64,000 bases of DNA from Scolanthus callimorphus (Eukaryota > Cnidaria > Anthozoa > Actiniaria > Edwardsiidae): contig CM066918.1 of assembly GCA_033964015.1 (NCBI GenBank), positions 21,969,387-22,033,386 of the forward strand. Direction: 5' to 3'. Numbering within the stretch: position 1 is the stretch's first letter; every line of letters begins with the position of its first letter. The notes beneath the pieces were generated by a model, which worked only from the letters and a program-made list of their open reading frames with translations, did not search any database and was not told where the DNA came from. Below are positions 11,104-21,099 of this stretch, piece after piece. The position numbers were made by a program, and so were the translations under genes.

Positions 11104-11212
11104 TGAATGTAGGTTTCCAAGGAGAAGCGAACAGATCTGTACTTGAAAATATCGGAATGGTCAACGTGACGATAGAAAAGCTAACTGCGCTCACCACAAA
11201 TGTTTCTGTCTT
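11104..11212 (+). CDS. Calx-beta domain II, exon A (cassette 1)
   Basis: The acceptor is TTTCCAG and the donor GTAAGT. The 109-nt exon reads VGFQGEANRSVLENIGMV and NVTIEKLTALTTNVSVL. It is nearly identical to exons 19,652 (domain V) and 40,385 (domain VIII), which mark the start of each cassette. Its frame is intact. Confidence 0.82.
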
Positions 11213-11294
11213 GTAAGTTCAACATACTTTCATCCTTTTTTCATCTGCCTGCCTGCCTGCCTCAGAGAAGTAATACTTTCTTATCACATTGTAG

Positions 11295-11520
11295 CGTGGA
11301 AGCTTATAGTTGTACAGCGATGTCTGGAGTAGACTTTCTGTTTCACACACGAATGTCAACCTACCAAGCGGAGTGGCAAATCAGACCATATCAATCACCA
11401 TTATAAACGATGGTGTCCTGGAGCACGACGAGTGCTTCTTCTTGGTGATGAAGAGTAATGACGTTGTAGTCAACCTCCTCCTGAGCAATATTTCTTTTAC
11501 TATTCAGAATGATGATAACG
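11295..11520 (+). pseudogene. Calx-beta domain II, exon B, one-base frameshift
   Basis: The exon runs from acceptor ATTGTAG to donor GTAAGC. It is 226 nt where its intact sibling at 41,037 is 227 nt. The missing base is in TTTCACACACG (about 11,343-11,353) against TTTCACAACACG in the sibling. The frame before the break gives VEAYSCTAMSGVDFLFH; the frame after gives NLPSGVANQTISITIINDG and ends ISFTIQNDDNG. The intron before it is only 82 bp with a GCCT repeat, much shorter than in the other cassettes. The break could be decay or an assembly error. Confidence 0.75.
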
Positions 11521-12018
11521 GTAAGCTCTATATATATATTTAAACAAATACTAGAGATCAGGGTCGCCTGATACAGAAGATCTGGCAGATACTCACTTCG
11601 CGCTCTGTTGCGCATAAGGCCGATCAAGACATAACTATGACACCCAAACGTCTGCATCAAAACCTAGTTGTATCATCAAGCAACGAGCATCTAACGTGGG
11701 GCGAAGTGAGTGAGAAACCCATGGAGCTGGAAAACCATCGTTTACATTTATAAGAGCCGCGCAACATTTCCTTTGTGAAAGTTTGAAGTGGTGCTCTTTT
11801 ACGGTTCGAAGTTCCTTATGATTTCTGGGGTTGGGTCTAAACTGCAACTATTTAACCAAGACGATCCTCTTTTTATTTCTCCTAATACAAGGTTACAAAT
11901 AATTTCGCATCAGTGCCTCTAACCTCCGCCTTTGTATTGGGGGTCTGTTTTTCAAAGGGGTCGTTGGATTTGCATCGTCTACAAGGACTAGCTAATCATT
12001 CTTGCTCTTTCCCACCAG
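11521..12018. other. Intron II/III of cassette 1
   Basis: Intron DNA, related in part to 35,701-36,637 and 41,264-42,128. No gene or element end recognised. It ends with the pyrimidine tract and acceptor TCTTTCCCACCAG. Confidence 0.5.
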
Positions 12019-12127
12019 TAACCATGGGTTTCAACCAATCAGCTTTAACAGTTCCTGAAAACGTAGGCAACATAAGCCTGCCTCTTAGAATAACAAGTGG
12101 AATGATAGCAATACCATTAACAATATC
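12019..12127 (+). CDS. Calx-beta domain III, exon A (cassette 1)
   Basis: The 109-nt exon starts after CCCACCAG and ends at donor GTACGT. It reads MGFNQSALTVPENVGNISL then PLRITSGMIAIPLTIS. The non-consensus donor GTACGTATC is conserved in all three cassettes. Intact. Confidence 0.82.
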
Positions 12128-12596
12128 GTACGTATCACACACAATTTCATAATCAACAGACATAATCATTGTACGAGGCTAGCCAATTCACATTTGAGTG
12201 ATTATCATGCTAGAACAGTCCTTTAAGAGAAAAAATGTGACCGCCTTGCCCTTTCATGTGCATTTTAAGGAGGGGGAAGGGGGGTCTCTCAGGCTCTTCT
12301 AGGACCCCTACTCTACTTGAGTAGTCCTACTCTACTCAAGCCTCAAAAGCAACCTCAACAGATAAATAGAGGGATTCACAATTTTTCATTGTGCAAAATG
12401 TTCCTTTTTTGTCGTCTTGAAGGGTGTATTCTCACGCCCCTGGCGATCACTTTGCCTCTGTGTAAATCCAGGGTAGCCTGGGTTAATGCCTGGTTTGGCG
12501 TAAAACAAGAAACTACAGACAAAGAGATGGCACTCGACTGTCCCCAGTTTGCAGTGTTCGTTTCCAGCATTACCTCTTTCTGGCAAATCTCAACAG

Positions 12597-12820
12597 GCTC
12601 GCCATAGCGCCAGGTACGACGTCTGATTACGTACTGATAACATCATCATTAGTATTCGACTTGGGAGACACTACCAAGACTGCAGTGGTGACGATCAATG
12701 ACGATCAGCACTTGGAAAATAGCAAGAACTTTACGCTGACCGCGACCACGACAAGGACCGATGTAATTATACTGAACCCATCTAGTGTGCAAGTGACCAT
12801 CGTCGATCACGGGGATCTAG
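12597..12820 (+). CDS. Calx-beta domain III, exon B (cassette 1)
   Basis: The acceptor is TCTCAACAG and the donor GTAAGA. The 224-nt exon is intact and reads LAIAPGTTSDYVLITSS, VVTINDDQHLENSK and ends VQVTIVDHGDLG. Of the three cassette copies of this exon it is the only one without a frame break: the siblings at 37,168 and 42,673 are both one base shorter. Confidence 0.82.
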
Positions 12821-13239
12821 GTAAGAAAGTTCATAATCGGAACAAACCACGTCACATTTGTAAATTACTTCACTAAATGAGGTGTGAGGAAGACTCACCA
12901 GACGTACAGCGCATAAAGCTGAATTACGCTGGACCTCATCAATCTCACGGCGCCAATGGCTGCCAAGCGGTGGTAGCACAGTCACTGAGGACGGTCAGCC
13001 CCGCTTCCTAGTGGTTCTTCAACGTGGCTCTTCAATGTTGGATGCCCCTACCCGCATTCTGTTTATAGAAATCATATTTTGTCATCTAAGGGACGAGTTG
13101 ATCTCAGGGACGTGTCATTATTTAGGGAGGAAGAGTGCTACCATTTTTTTAAGAAAGGCTAAAAAAATTTAGGACCCTTCCCTTAAACATAGCAAAAAAA
13201 TTTAAAATTAGACGAGAGGTTACTTACCTTGAAGTGTAA

Positions 13240-13398
13240 TTATAATTCTCTGAAGATATGCGGAGCATTATGGGCTTAATTTGCATACTTCCTTCTATAC
13301 TAACAAGTCAGCGGTCACTCTCCAAAGTAATTGAAATGCAAATGAGGACGGTATATAACCCCAAGCGCGCTGCATAATAATCAGTTCTTTCTGGAAGT
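13240..13398. repeat. DIRS left inverted terminal repeat
   Basis: About 150 bp (AGCATTATGGGCTTAATTTG onward to TAATAATCAGTTCTT) are repeated inverted at 17,182-17,326 with few mismatches. The extra outermost ~40 bp at this end (13,201-13,240) are not in the right repeat, as is usual for the asymmetric DIRS ends. Confidence 0.85.
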
Positions 13399-13477
13399 GC
13401 GAGTCATTGGCGAAGGTATAGGACAAGTAAGGGCGGGCAAAGGATGCTGGGAAGGAAACTTGTCCCATAATGCTCCG

Positions 13478-13575
13478 CATATCTTCAGAGAATTATAATT
13501 ACACTTCAAGGTAAGTAACCTCTCGTCTAATTTTAAATTCTCTTCCGATATGCTCCGCATTATGGGCTTAATTTG
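13478..13575. repeat. DIRS internal complementary region
   Basis: The first part, CCATAATGCTCCGCATATC to the end of TCTAATTTTAAA, is the reverse complement of the element's left end (13,201-13,276). It continues directly into TTCTCTTCCGATATGCTCC, the reverse complement of the right end (about 17,290-17,328). It therefore carries a joined copy of both termini, the template that DIRS elements use to form the circular cDNA. Confidence 0.85.
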
Positions 13576-13667
13576 CGATTTTAGAGCACCATAGCCAATG
13601 GACACAACAAAAGGTCAGTCCACAAGGTAACACAAAGTGACTTTGACATGAGATGTTTATTGATACC

Positions 13668-14452
13668 TTAAACGAGATCTATAACATTAACACCTGAGTC
13701 AGTAATACCTGGCTCAGCAGATCTCAAGTAGAATTTGCGAAAGGTATCTTCATTAGACCAATTGGCCAGTTTTAGGATATGTTCTATGGGCACACCCTTG
13801 TTGTAAGCTGCGGACGTAGCAGCTCCCCTTACACTATGGGCTTTGAAAACTGAAGTATCTATGCCTGCATCAGACAAGACTGTTTTAATCCATCTGGAAA
13901 TTGTGGCAGTAGAAACTGCTCCATGAGGCTTATTCAAGGAAATAAACAGTCTTTCGTGAGATGAACTTCTAAGATTACATGTACGTGTGATGTATTCCAT
14001 AACTGTACTCATAGGACAGACACTAGGCTTATTTGGTACAGATGGAACATTAACCGTAACTGACGATTTGCCAGGTTTCGATGTCTTCAAACGATCTGTG
14101 ATAATAAATTGAATTGACTTTTCACACTGAGTCATATTACTTATGTTAAGGGACCAAAGGGTTTGGGCCCTTCCAGCTGAGCACAAGGCACATAATGAAA
14201 CTGTCTTTAATGTAAGTTGCTTCAAGCTAAACTATTTAAAGGAAATAAAGTTCCAAGGTACTGTGTCAAAACAGATACGTCCCAAGTTGACGAATAACGT
14301 GGTAGTGGAGGTCTTGAGTTATATACCCCCTTTAAAAGTCTACAAACTAATGGATCAGAACCAACTGCTATGCCATCGCGTGGGCAAAGATTCGATGATA
14401 AGGCTGATCTGTAAGTATTCAAAGTACTATAGCTAAGCCTTCTCCAAAGCAA
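13668..14452 (-). pseudogene. DIRS tyrosine recombinase (C-terminal and middle parts)
   Basis: 14,222-14,452 carries LSYSTLNTYRSALSS (N-terminal core-binding helix) and the VCRLLKGVYNSRPPLPRY segment. 13,668-14,225 carries the catalytic domain: an Arg in SAGRAQTLW, the HxxR box in FKAHSVRGAATSAA and the presumed nucleophile Tyr in FRKFYLRS. The two parts are in different frames and meet at about 14,222, so a one-base shift separates them. The recombinase integrates the circular DIRS intermediate. It lies at the 3' end of the element, after RNase H, as in other DIRS. Confidence 0.82.
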
Positions 14453-14454
14453 TC

Positions 14455-14960
14455 GGCTAGGAAGTTCAAAACGTGCGAAACAGGTGCTTGAATGGGACCG
14501 AGGTTCCTTTCACTACATCAGCTTGTTCACTTTTTCCAGACTGCTCTGTACTGTCCGGAAGTCCAGCTTGCACAGATGAGATTGGCAGCTTGTGTAGAAA
14601 TTCCTCTGTCCGAGAGGGATCTCCGGACACAGTCCAGGCAGCCAGCCTCATTTTGAATCTCAGGGGATGGAGTTCTTGATTGTATGGGCGAACAAGCAGA
14701 TCCTCTCACTGTGGTAACAGAATTGGCAGTTGCACTAGAGACTGAAGAAGTAGTGGATACCAGGCCTGTGTGGGCCAAACAGGAGCTATTAGTATAGCCA
14801 GAGCTTTGTCCCTTCGCATCTTGGTTAGAATCCAAGGGATTAGGCTGAAAGGTGGGAAGATATAACAATATAACAACCCATATTAGACCAAGACAGGGAA
14901 AAAGCATCAACTGCATATGCTCCTGGGTCTGGGTGCCAAGAAACATATTTCTCAACCTTG
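14455..14960 (-). pseudogene. DIRS recombinase N-terminal/linker region
   Basis: The reading frame 14,527-14,955 contains SCSPIQSRTPSPEIQNEAG-type linker sequence and RRSLSDRGISTQAANLICAS, the usual start of the DIRS recombinase core-binding domain ('S...G.S..A...I..SW'). It joins the recombinase body at about 14,455-14,530 only through another frame change. Confidence 0.6.
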
Positions 14961-15997
14961 AAATTCAATCTTGATGCAAATAAGTCTATTTCTGGTTTCC
15001 AGATATTAGACTGGAGTTCTCTGAAAATGACTGGATGTAGAGACCATTCAAGGTCCTCAGAAAAATGTCTTGATGCTGTATCAGTATCAACATTTGTGAC
15101 CAGGAACATATTGGACTGACAACCAAATTTCTCTTGACATACACCACTGCCAAATTTCTTTGGCAAGTGTATTTAGGGGTTCGGATTTTATACCCCCCAT
15201 GTTGTTAATATATGAGACTGCAGTGGTATTGTCCAATTTGAGTCTGACATGAATGTTGCTCTGAATAACAAAGGACTTAAGAGCAAGGAAAGCAGCCAAC
15301 AATTCTAGGAAATTGATATGGTTTTCTGCTTCCAATAAAGACCAACGGCCCCCTGTGCTCTGTTCATTACAGAAGGCACCCCAGCCAATTAGACTTGCAT
15401 CTGAGTTAATGAAAACATCTATCTCTGGTTCAACAAAATCTTTCCCATTAAAATAAGCAATATTTTCTATCACCCAAAGCAAGTCAGATCGGGAGTCACT
15501 ATCTATGCATGAATATTCATCATAATCTCTCCCAGAAAGAAGAGCTTGAGACTTGCAAATCTCAATTGAGCGATAGTGCAGCTGTAAATACCTTACTGCC
15601 GGCATTGCTGATACAATAAGTCCAGCAACATGGGCAATTTCACGGATGGTTGGATTATTATTATCAAGCAAATTCTTGCAAGACTGAATAATTCTGCTTA
15701 TTTTGGAGTCAGGAAGAAAGAGTTTCATTGCCATAGAGTCAATCTCAAACCCTAAATATGTAATTCTTGTAGTAGGGACAACATGAGATTTCTTTATGTT
15801 AATCAGAAAACCCAGAGATTCTAAGGAATTTCTGATCATGCTAAAATAATTATCAGCCTCTTTGACAGAGCTAGCCTGTACCCCAAAAGAGCTTGTAAGA
15901 TCCAAGGATCAGTGGTGATCTTACGCCAATTTTCAATATGATTGGCTAAGTTTCCAGCACAGAATATTACCTCTTTCATGCTTTGTCCTTGTTTGTC
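14840..15997 (-). pseudogene. DIRS reverse transcriptase/RNase H with RT core deleted
   Basis: The frame begins at about 15,983 with an RT N-terminal block (CAGNLANHIENWRKITTDP, then WILQALLGYR) directly after gag. At about 15,885-15,900 it jumps to SVKEADNYFSMIRNSLESLG, which lies after the catalytic YxDD region in this family. The fingers and palm motifs, including the catalytic aspartates, are absent. RNase H follows with FINSDASLIGWGAF, NFLELLAAFLALKSF and LKLDNTTAVSYIN. A frame change near 15,090-15,160 leads to TASRHFSEDLEWSLHP. The RT is a deletion derivative. Confidence 0.8.
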
Positions 15998-17052
15998 TTG
16001 GATGCATAGCTGCTGCTGCTGGTGGAAGTTGTGTAGGATCCCCGGCCGACGCCGGAGGAACCTCGGCGGTACCCTAAAAAAGAACCCCTCCTTCCACGTG
16101 TACTGAATGTAAATTTTCCATCTCCGCGTCCTGAACCACTTGACCTTGAACCACGCCCGGAAAAGCTGGAAACCTTCTTTGAGATCTTGTTAACTTCGCT
16201 TATATCTTTTATTTGTTTGGCTAGATCGTCACCAAAGAGTAGTGTTGTAATCTTTGTAGATTTGGAACACACTGATTGAAAGCTTTTATTAATATGAGGC
16301 CTTAACTCATCTCTCCTTTTTAAGGAGGTCAGGAAAATAGCATTCCCCAAGACGTTCAGCATATCTTAGAGTTGGGGGAGGATACTACCAGGATCAATTT
16401 TCTCCTTTTTGTCCTCTGCCTTGATAACATATTCGAGTGTAATCACAAGGGCTTGATTAGCCTTTACGATGGTTTTTTGGATGTCCTGAAGGGCAAGGTC
16501 CTTCATCCTCACCGGTTTGGGTAAGTCGAACCAGAGTTCTTTATTGACTTTTGGTACTGCCAAGAATTCGCAGTTTTTTGGCGTTTGGTATTTGTTTTGG
16601 ATTCCTTTGACTTTGTCCTCTAAGGGTTTGGTCACGCAATTCGCATTGACTATCTTAGCGATCATATCGCTAACCGGAGGACCGAACGCTTCGGAATCCT
16701 CACAAATAGATGATAGGATATAACCTTTGTCCGTCTTTTCCTCGCTGTCCGTAGTTAAAGAGTTTTCTACGGAACTAGTGCTCGGCTTCGACCCTTCGGG
16801 TGAGCTCGAGTGTGAATTTGAATCGGCCACGAGCTTAGCTCGCTTCTGGCCTCCTTCAGAAGAATCTTCAACCTTTCTCTTGACGAGTTCTGTCAGGGCA
16901 GAGACAGACATGACAATATCGTCGATGCCTAGTTGAGTCTTCATTTATTCTACATCGAATTCATAAGTTTCCTCGCCGCCGCGACCTTCGTCTTCGTTGT
17001 TAGACTCGTCGAGTTGTACAGCACTCTTATTAGCGTCCTCTGTCGCTGCCAT
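15976..17052 (-). pseudogene. DIRS gag-like protein, two breaks
   Basis: The likely start is the ATG at 17,052 (MAATEDANKSAVQLDESNNE). That frame meets an in-frame TAA just before a second ATG at 16,944. The frame 16,366-16,944 contains an acidic/serine-rich N-terminus and WFDLPKPVRMKDLALQDIQK. A shift at about 16,365 leads to 15,976-16,362, with LLFGDDLAKQIKDISEV and a C-terminal Arg/Gly/Ser-rich tail, typical of DIRS gag proteins that bind RNA. The RGG-like tail ends 20 bp before the RT start. Confidence 0.75.
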
Positions 17053-17181
17053 AACGCTAGGAGAAATAAAGGCAAGCGAAAAAACTAACTGATAAGCAGT
17101 TTAAGCAATGAACGGCGAATGTTCAAAGTAAAGAAATATAAATAAATATAAAAATACTGACCTGCTTGTGAAAGCACAAAA

Positions 17182-17328
17182 GGAAGAACTGATTATTATG
17201 CAAAGCGCTTGGGGTTATATACCGTCCTCATTTGCATTTCAATTACTTTGGAGAGTGACCGCTGACTTGTTAGTATCGAAGGAAGTATGCAAATTAAGCC
17301 CATAATGCGGAGCATATCAGAAGAGAAT
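17182..17328. repeat. DIRS right inverted terminal repeat
   Basis: Inverted partner of 13,240-13,398. Its outer end AGAAGAGAATT abuts the resumed host-side sequence GCGACCCTCCCCC. Confidence 0.85.
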
Positions 17329-18255
17329 TGCGACCCTCCCCCAGTCGTAGGTAAAAAAATTTGTGACCCTCCCCCAATCCTATTTTATATTTTCTAAAAA
17401 ACCTAGTCTCTATCATTCTTCTTAATAGCAGACATGCTCAAAGCTAAGGAACCTGTCATTATCTATCGCCTCGATTATTTATCGTCAGAGGATTTTGGGT
17501 AATACACGTTAAAAATGCAGTGATCCTCCCTCTATAAGTACAATGATTAGCATGATCCCCCGTCAGGGCTGTTAAACGTTTTCGTGATCCCCCCGTCACC
17601 TATTTGACCTAGTACAAGACATTTTGTTGAAAGAGGGGGTCGCAAAATGCTTTTTCGCGCGCCCGAATCTTAATAAACGCATTTCATCAAGCCTCAGAGA
17701 AAGGGTAGATGGACATTCCGTTTTTTGTGTATCGTAAACAAACCCTGCAAATGACGAAATTATTATCATTCATGCACGTGCGTGAAAATGACGAATTTCT
17801 ATGATTGTAACGTCGACCTCACGCTTACCTAAGGGGTCTACTTTCAAACATAGTGACTGCCCGAGAGGCCTATCACTGCAGGGCTTTAATTTGAGGGAGT
17901 TTGTTTTTCCTCGTCAAGATACACTTGTTCTTGTAAACGGCGTGAGGGTAGTGTCCTCGTTCCGCGAGTTCTCGAAGAGTATATTAGATGTCATTCCGAA
18001 ATTGTTATAAGTGAAAATGCAAATGATAGAGAAGCTGCTGTTATAACTTCTATCTGCATCTGTTTCACTCTCTTCGCCATCCAAATGTTGTTGAAAAGAT
18101 GATGACCCTCCCCAAAACACGCGAAAAAAAAAATAGGACCCTCCCCCCGCTAAATAATGACACGTCCCTATATAAGGGGGATCATTTAGATGTTCACTTC
18201 GCAATCCACCCCTCGCAATTAATGGATCTAATCGATGTCTATCGTACTTTTGCAG

Positions 18256-18361
18256 TCACGTTTGGATTCGTAAATGTATCAGTCACCGTAACAGAAGGCG
18301 TTGGCAGTATCACCCTTTATGTAGAAAAGAGAGGGGATACAACTATCCCACTTGAACTTGG
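18256..18361 (+). CDS. Calx-beta domain IV, exon A (cassette 1)
   Basis: The acceptor is TTTTGCAG and the donor GTAAGT. This 106-nt exon is one codon shorter than the A exons of the other two domain types. It reads FGFVNVSVTVTEGVGSITL then YVEKRGDTTIPLEL. Near-identical siblings are at 38,737 and 43,514. The stretch just upstream is the end of the 0.97-kb TIR element. Confidence 0.82.
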
Positions 18362-19071
18362 GTAAGTGGCTCGCGGATATCTTGATTTCACCTAGCAGTT
18401 GAAAACCGACATATGGATCCCAGTTAGCCTCCGCTTTGCATGACTCCGACCCAGGCGGCTTCGGAGGAGACTTGATCCCAGCGTGGATATAAAATGTGAC
18501 TTGGAATATCATAAGCGCATTATATCATATATTTCAATGTATTTTGCGCTATATAAATAATAAATTATTATTAAAATTATTATACACGTGAGTATAATCC
18601 GTGCAAGCATTATAATAATCTTTTGATCTGCCTCCATTTGAAGCCATTCTCATGACACGACCACCCACATGTCCTTGACATTTAGCACGTGACAGAGCCA
18701 ATCTGTTTTGTGTTGCACTGACTGTTTAAGCCCAACAAGCTCCGTTTTCTACCCTGCGAGCAGTGGTTTCCTCCTAACTTCCATTGCTCGCAGGGTACGT
18801 TTTTCCAAAACAGGCTGTTGTAATGTTTTCCGCTAGTGCAAGCTTGATACCATAAGAGGATGCAGCATAGTTGGGCTTCTCTGCCACCTCCAAGCCCCGG
18901 CAGCCGGGATCGACGCACTCGCGAAAGCCGATTCCTCGCCATATTCTGTATACGCATTCCATGTCCCCTACACCTGCATTAGATTTGTCCACTCACTTGC
19001 TTACAAGTCAAATGGACAATAAGAGAAAAGGAATGATGTTCTGTTAGTAAATCCATTATCTTTTCGCACAG
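18362..19071. other. Intron of domain IV with an inverted repeat
   Basis: No gene. It contains a small inverted pair ACCCTGCGAGCAGTGG and CATTGCTCGCAGGGT (about 18,751-18,796), which is also present in cassette 2. In cassette 2 a 240-bp piece of this intron is tandemly duplicated. Confidence 0.5.
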
Positions 19072-19298
19072 CATTTCCACAGTCCCCTTGAACGCCACTT
19101 CTCCCGAGGACTACACTCATCGCACGATCGCTGACACCTTCATCATAAACGAGACTCTAAAGAGCTACACATTTAACATCACAGACGACAGTGTCAGGGA
19201 GGACACAGAGTGTTTCAGGGCTAGACTTAACGTGTCTCGAGTGGATGTGGCCGTCAACCCGCAGAACGCTACCATATGCATCGTCGATAATGATCGAG
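19072..19298 (+). CDS. Calx-beta domain IV, exon B (cassette 1)
   Basis: I place the acceptor at TTTTCGCACAG (19,071), because only that choice keeps the frame from exon A: ...LELG then ISTVPLNATSPEDYTHRTI. The alternative CACAG 11 bases downstream would give an early stop. The 227-nt exon is intact, with NITDDSVREDTECFRARL and the final IVDNDRG. Donor GTAGGG. Confidence 0.8.
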
Positions 19299-19651
19299 GT
19301 AGGGTATTTAAGGATGTATTAATTGGAATATTCTGAGAACCATCCGTAGGGATATGATAGACAGCGCTGAAAATTACTACGACTGTGTCGCCTGCACGAA
19401 ATAGGCGATTTTTACACTGGCGACTGAAAGTCTAAAACTAGCTGCCGGACATAGCCTGCGTTCCTAGATCAACTAATAGACAGCGCCGGTATTATCTATA
19501 ATCCTCAATTGATCTTAAATTGGCAGACGATGGCGCATGATATTTTACACGTCAGGAGAGAAGCTATGCTTTTCTTTTCGATTTTAGTTCAGATTTGATA
19601 AGCGACCATTGTGGACGTTGGATTTAGATTCTCCTCTCTTCTGTTTTCCAG

Positions 19652-19759
19652 TGGATGTAGGTTTCCAAGGAGAAACGAACAGATCTATACTTGAAAATAT
19701 CGGAATGGTCAACGTGACGATAGAAAAGCTAACTGGGCTCAACAAAATGCTTCTGTCTA
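19652..19759 (+). pseudogene. Calx-beta domain V, exon A (cassette 2), one base short
   Basis: It reads VGFQGETNRSILENIGMV like domains II and VIII, but is 108 nt instead of 109. CTCAACAAAATGCTTC stands where the domain VIII sibling has CTCACCACAAATGTTTC, which shifts the frame for the last dozen codons. The downstream intron is the one that received the Polinton, so exons A and B of this domain are now 15.7 kb apart. Confidence 0.72.
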
Positions 19760-20129
19760 GTAAGTGCATGATCGACGTGAATTGACGCTTAATTTAGGGA
19801 AGCTCTGTTTATTGTTTCTAAGATGCTCTTTTTTGCATGGATGATGAAACTTCCACAAAATACATCATATATTGTCTTGCGATATATATCCTGGCGACGA
19901 AGGTTTATGACCGACTCATTGTGCAGCAAGCTGTGTCATTCCAGTTAACGTTGCCGTTACACCAGTATGCAAATGTCCGACTCTTTGTGATAATCACTCG
20001 CCGTACCATTCGTCGGGTACACCGAACAAACATGTTTGGTCAACTATGTATTCTGATACCACTAGGACAGCTGGAATGCTCTATTGAGATTTCTCTTGCT
20101 AACATTTCCGTAATCCGTGTATTAGGTCT

Positions 20130-20670
20130 AGTAGTAGTAACTGGGGGTTTCTGGGACATTTTTGAAATTGTCAGGATTCCTGTGGTTTTTGTCATTTGAC
20201 TTTAGACCTGTCAATCAAAATTGTGGGTGTGGCACCTGTCAATCAAATTTATTTAACCTCACCTGTCAATCAAATTTATTTAACCACGCCTATCAATCAA
20301 ATTTTTTTAACCTCACCTGTCAATCAAAATTTAAAATCCAAAATGGCGGACAATCTTTAAATCCAAAATGGTGGACAATCTTTAAAATCCAAAATGGCTA
20401 CCAATCTTTAAAATCCAAAATGGCTACCAATCTTTAAAATTCAAATGGTGGACAAACCTAAAACCTAAAACCTAAACCTAAACCTTGTTATACTAAAATA
20501 CCTAAGTCCGTCGTTATAATAAAGATGTTATACATAGCATCAGATACAGCCATGACGTCACCATACGGGTATTCCCCTTGAAAAATGAGATTGTGGGCAA
20601 GCCTAGGCATGTATAAGGCTGGGGAATACCCTCACATATTTTTTCTATATATATAAAAGGACTTAAGGGT
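20130..20670. repeat. Polinton left terminal inverted repeat
   Basis: About 540 bp match the right end inverted. In order: the unique AGTAGTAGTAACTGGGGG start, about three copies of a unit containing CCTGTCAATCAAATTTATTT (20,205-20,330), four or five copies of 'aatccaaaatggnngacaatctttaa' (20,333-20,455), and an inner part with CATGACGTCACCAT and GTGGGCAAGCCTAGGCATG. The simple-repeat part is shorter than in the right TIR. Confidence 0.85.
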
Positions 20671-20693
20671 TAAACACTTTATTAAATTAAGAA

Positions 20694-21010
20694 ATGACAG
20701 ATAAAATTAAAAACCTAGAAGTTATTCCTTTGTTGGGAACAATCACAAGAATCGCCATTTGGTTAAAGCCATCAACTGTGAGACAGACGAGGGTAAATAT
20801 TATAGAAGTCTATACGCTTGTACAGATCACCTTGGGATTAATTCAGGCTTGATAAAAATGGCTTGTGAAGGTAAGAACCATGTTAAGAGTGGTATATCTA
20901 AGATCGATGGGCAGAGATATAAATTCGAATATCTTAATACCATTCCTGAGGGTGTAGAAGTTTTAAAATCCCAAGGATGTAAGAAAAAGAAGGATGATAG
21001 TCAGAAATAA
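20694..21010 (+). pseudogene. Small Polinton ORF, possible NUMOD1-like DNA-binding protein, frameshifted
   Basis: An ATG at 20,694 just inside the left TIR (MTDKIKNLEV) is followed by a shift at about 20,715-20,755. The open frame then runs to 21,010 and contains SLYACTDHLGINSGLIKMA and a basic, aromatic KSGISKIDGQRYKFEY. This helix-turn pattern resembles NUMOD1-type DNA-binding modules. It is the only plus-strand gene in the left part of the element and points away from the TIR, convergent with the minus-strand block. The function is a guess from motif shape. Confidence 0.4.
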
Positions 21011-21099
21011 TTTTTTACTTTTGACTACCATAATAATGGAATTAATAACAAAATATATACTGTGGTGTATACTATAATATATATACATTAATTTCTCTT

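Larger units (their letters stand above)
13201..17328 (-). mobile_element. DIRS-like tyrosine-recombinase retrotransposon, non-autonomous
   Basis: It has gag-like, RT/RNase H and tyrosine-recombinase coding segments in order on the minus strand, inverted terminal repeats and an internal complementary region, the hallmarks of DIRS elements. The insertion is exact: cassette 2 (about 37,759-37,785) reads AGCAAAAAATTGCGACCC without interruption, while here AGCAAAAAAA is followed by TTTAAAATTAGACG at the left end, and AGAAGAGAATTGCGACCC marks the right end. No target-site duplication is seen, as expected for recombinase-mediated circular integration. An internal deletion removed the RT catalytic core, so this copy could move only with help from another. 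Confidence 0.88.
13107..18168. mobile_element. 0.97-kb TIR element (cassette 1 copy), split by a DIRS insertion
   Basis: The TIRs GGGACGTGTCATTATTTAG (13,107) and CTAAATAATGACACGTCCC (ending 18,168) match the uninterrupted copy at 37,679-38,650 in cassette 2. The two halves (13,107-13,200 and 17,329-18,168) flank the DIRS element. The sequence is rich in 'gaccctccccc' blocks and has no transposase frame. A partial third copy in inverse orientation is at 54,726-55,585. Confidence 0.75.

Noticed and set aside
19083..19298. Alternative start of domain IV exon B at the second CACAG
   Set aside because: It gives the wrong phase from exon A and an early stop. The upstream acceptor works in all three cassettes, and cassette 3 has lost the second AG.
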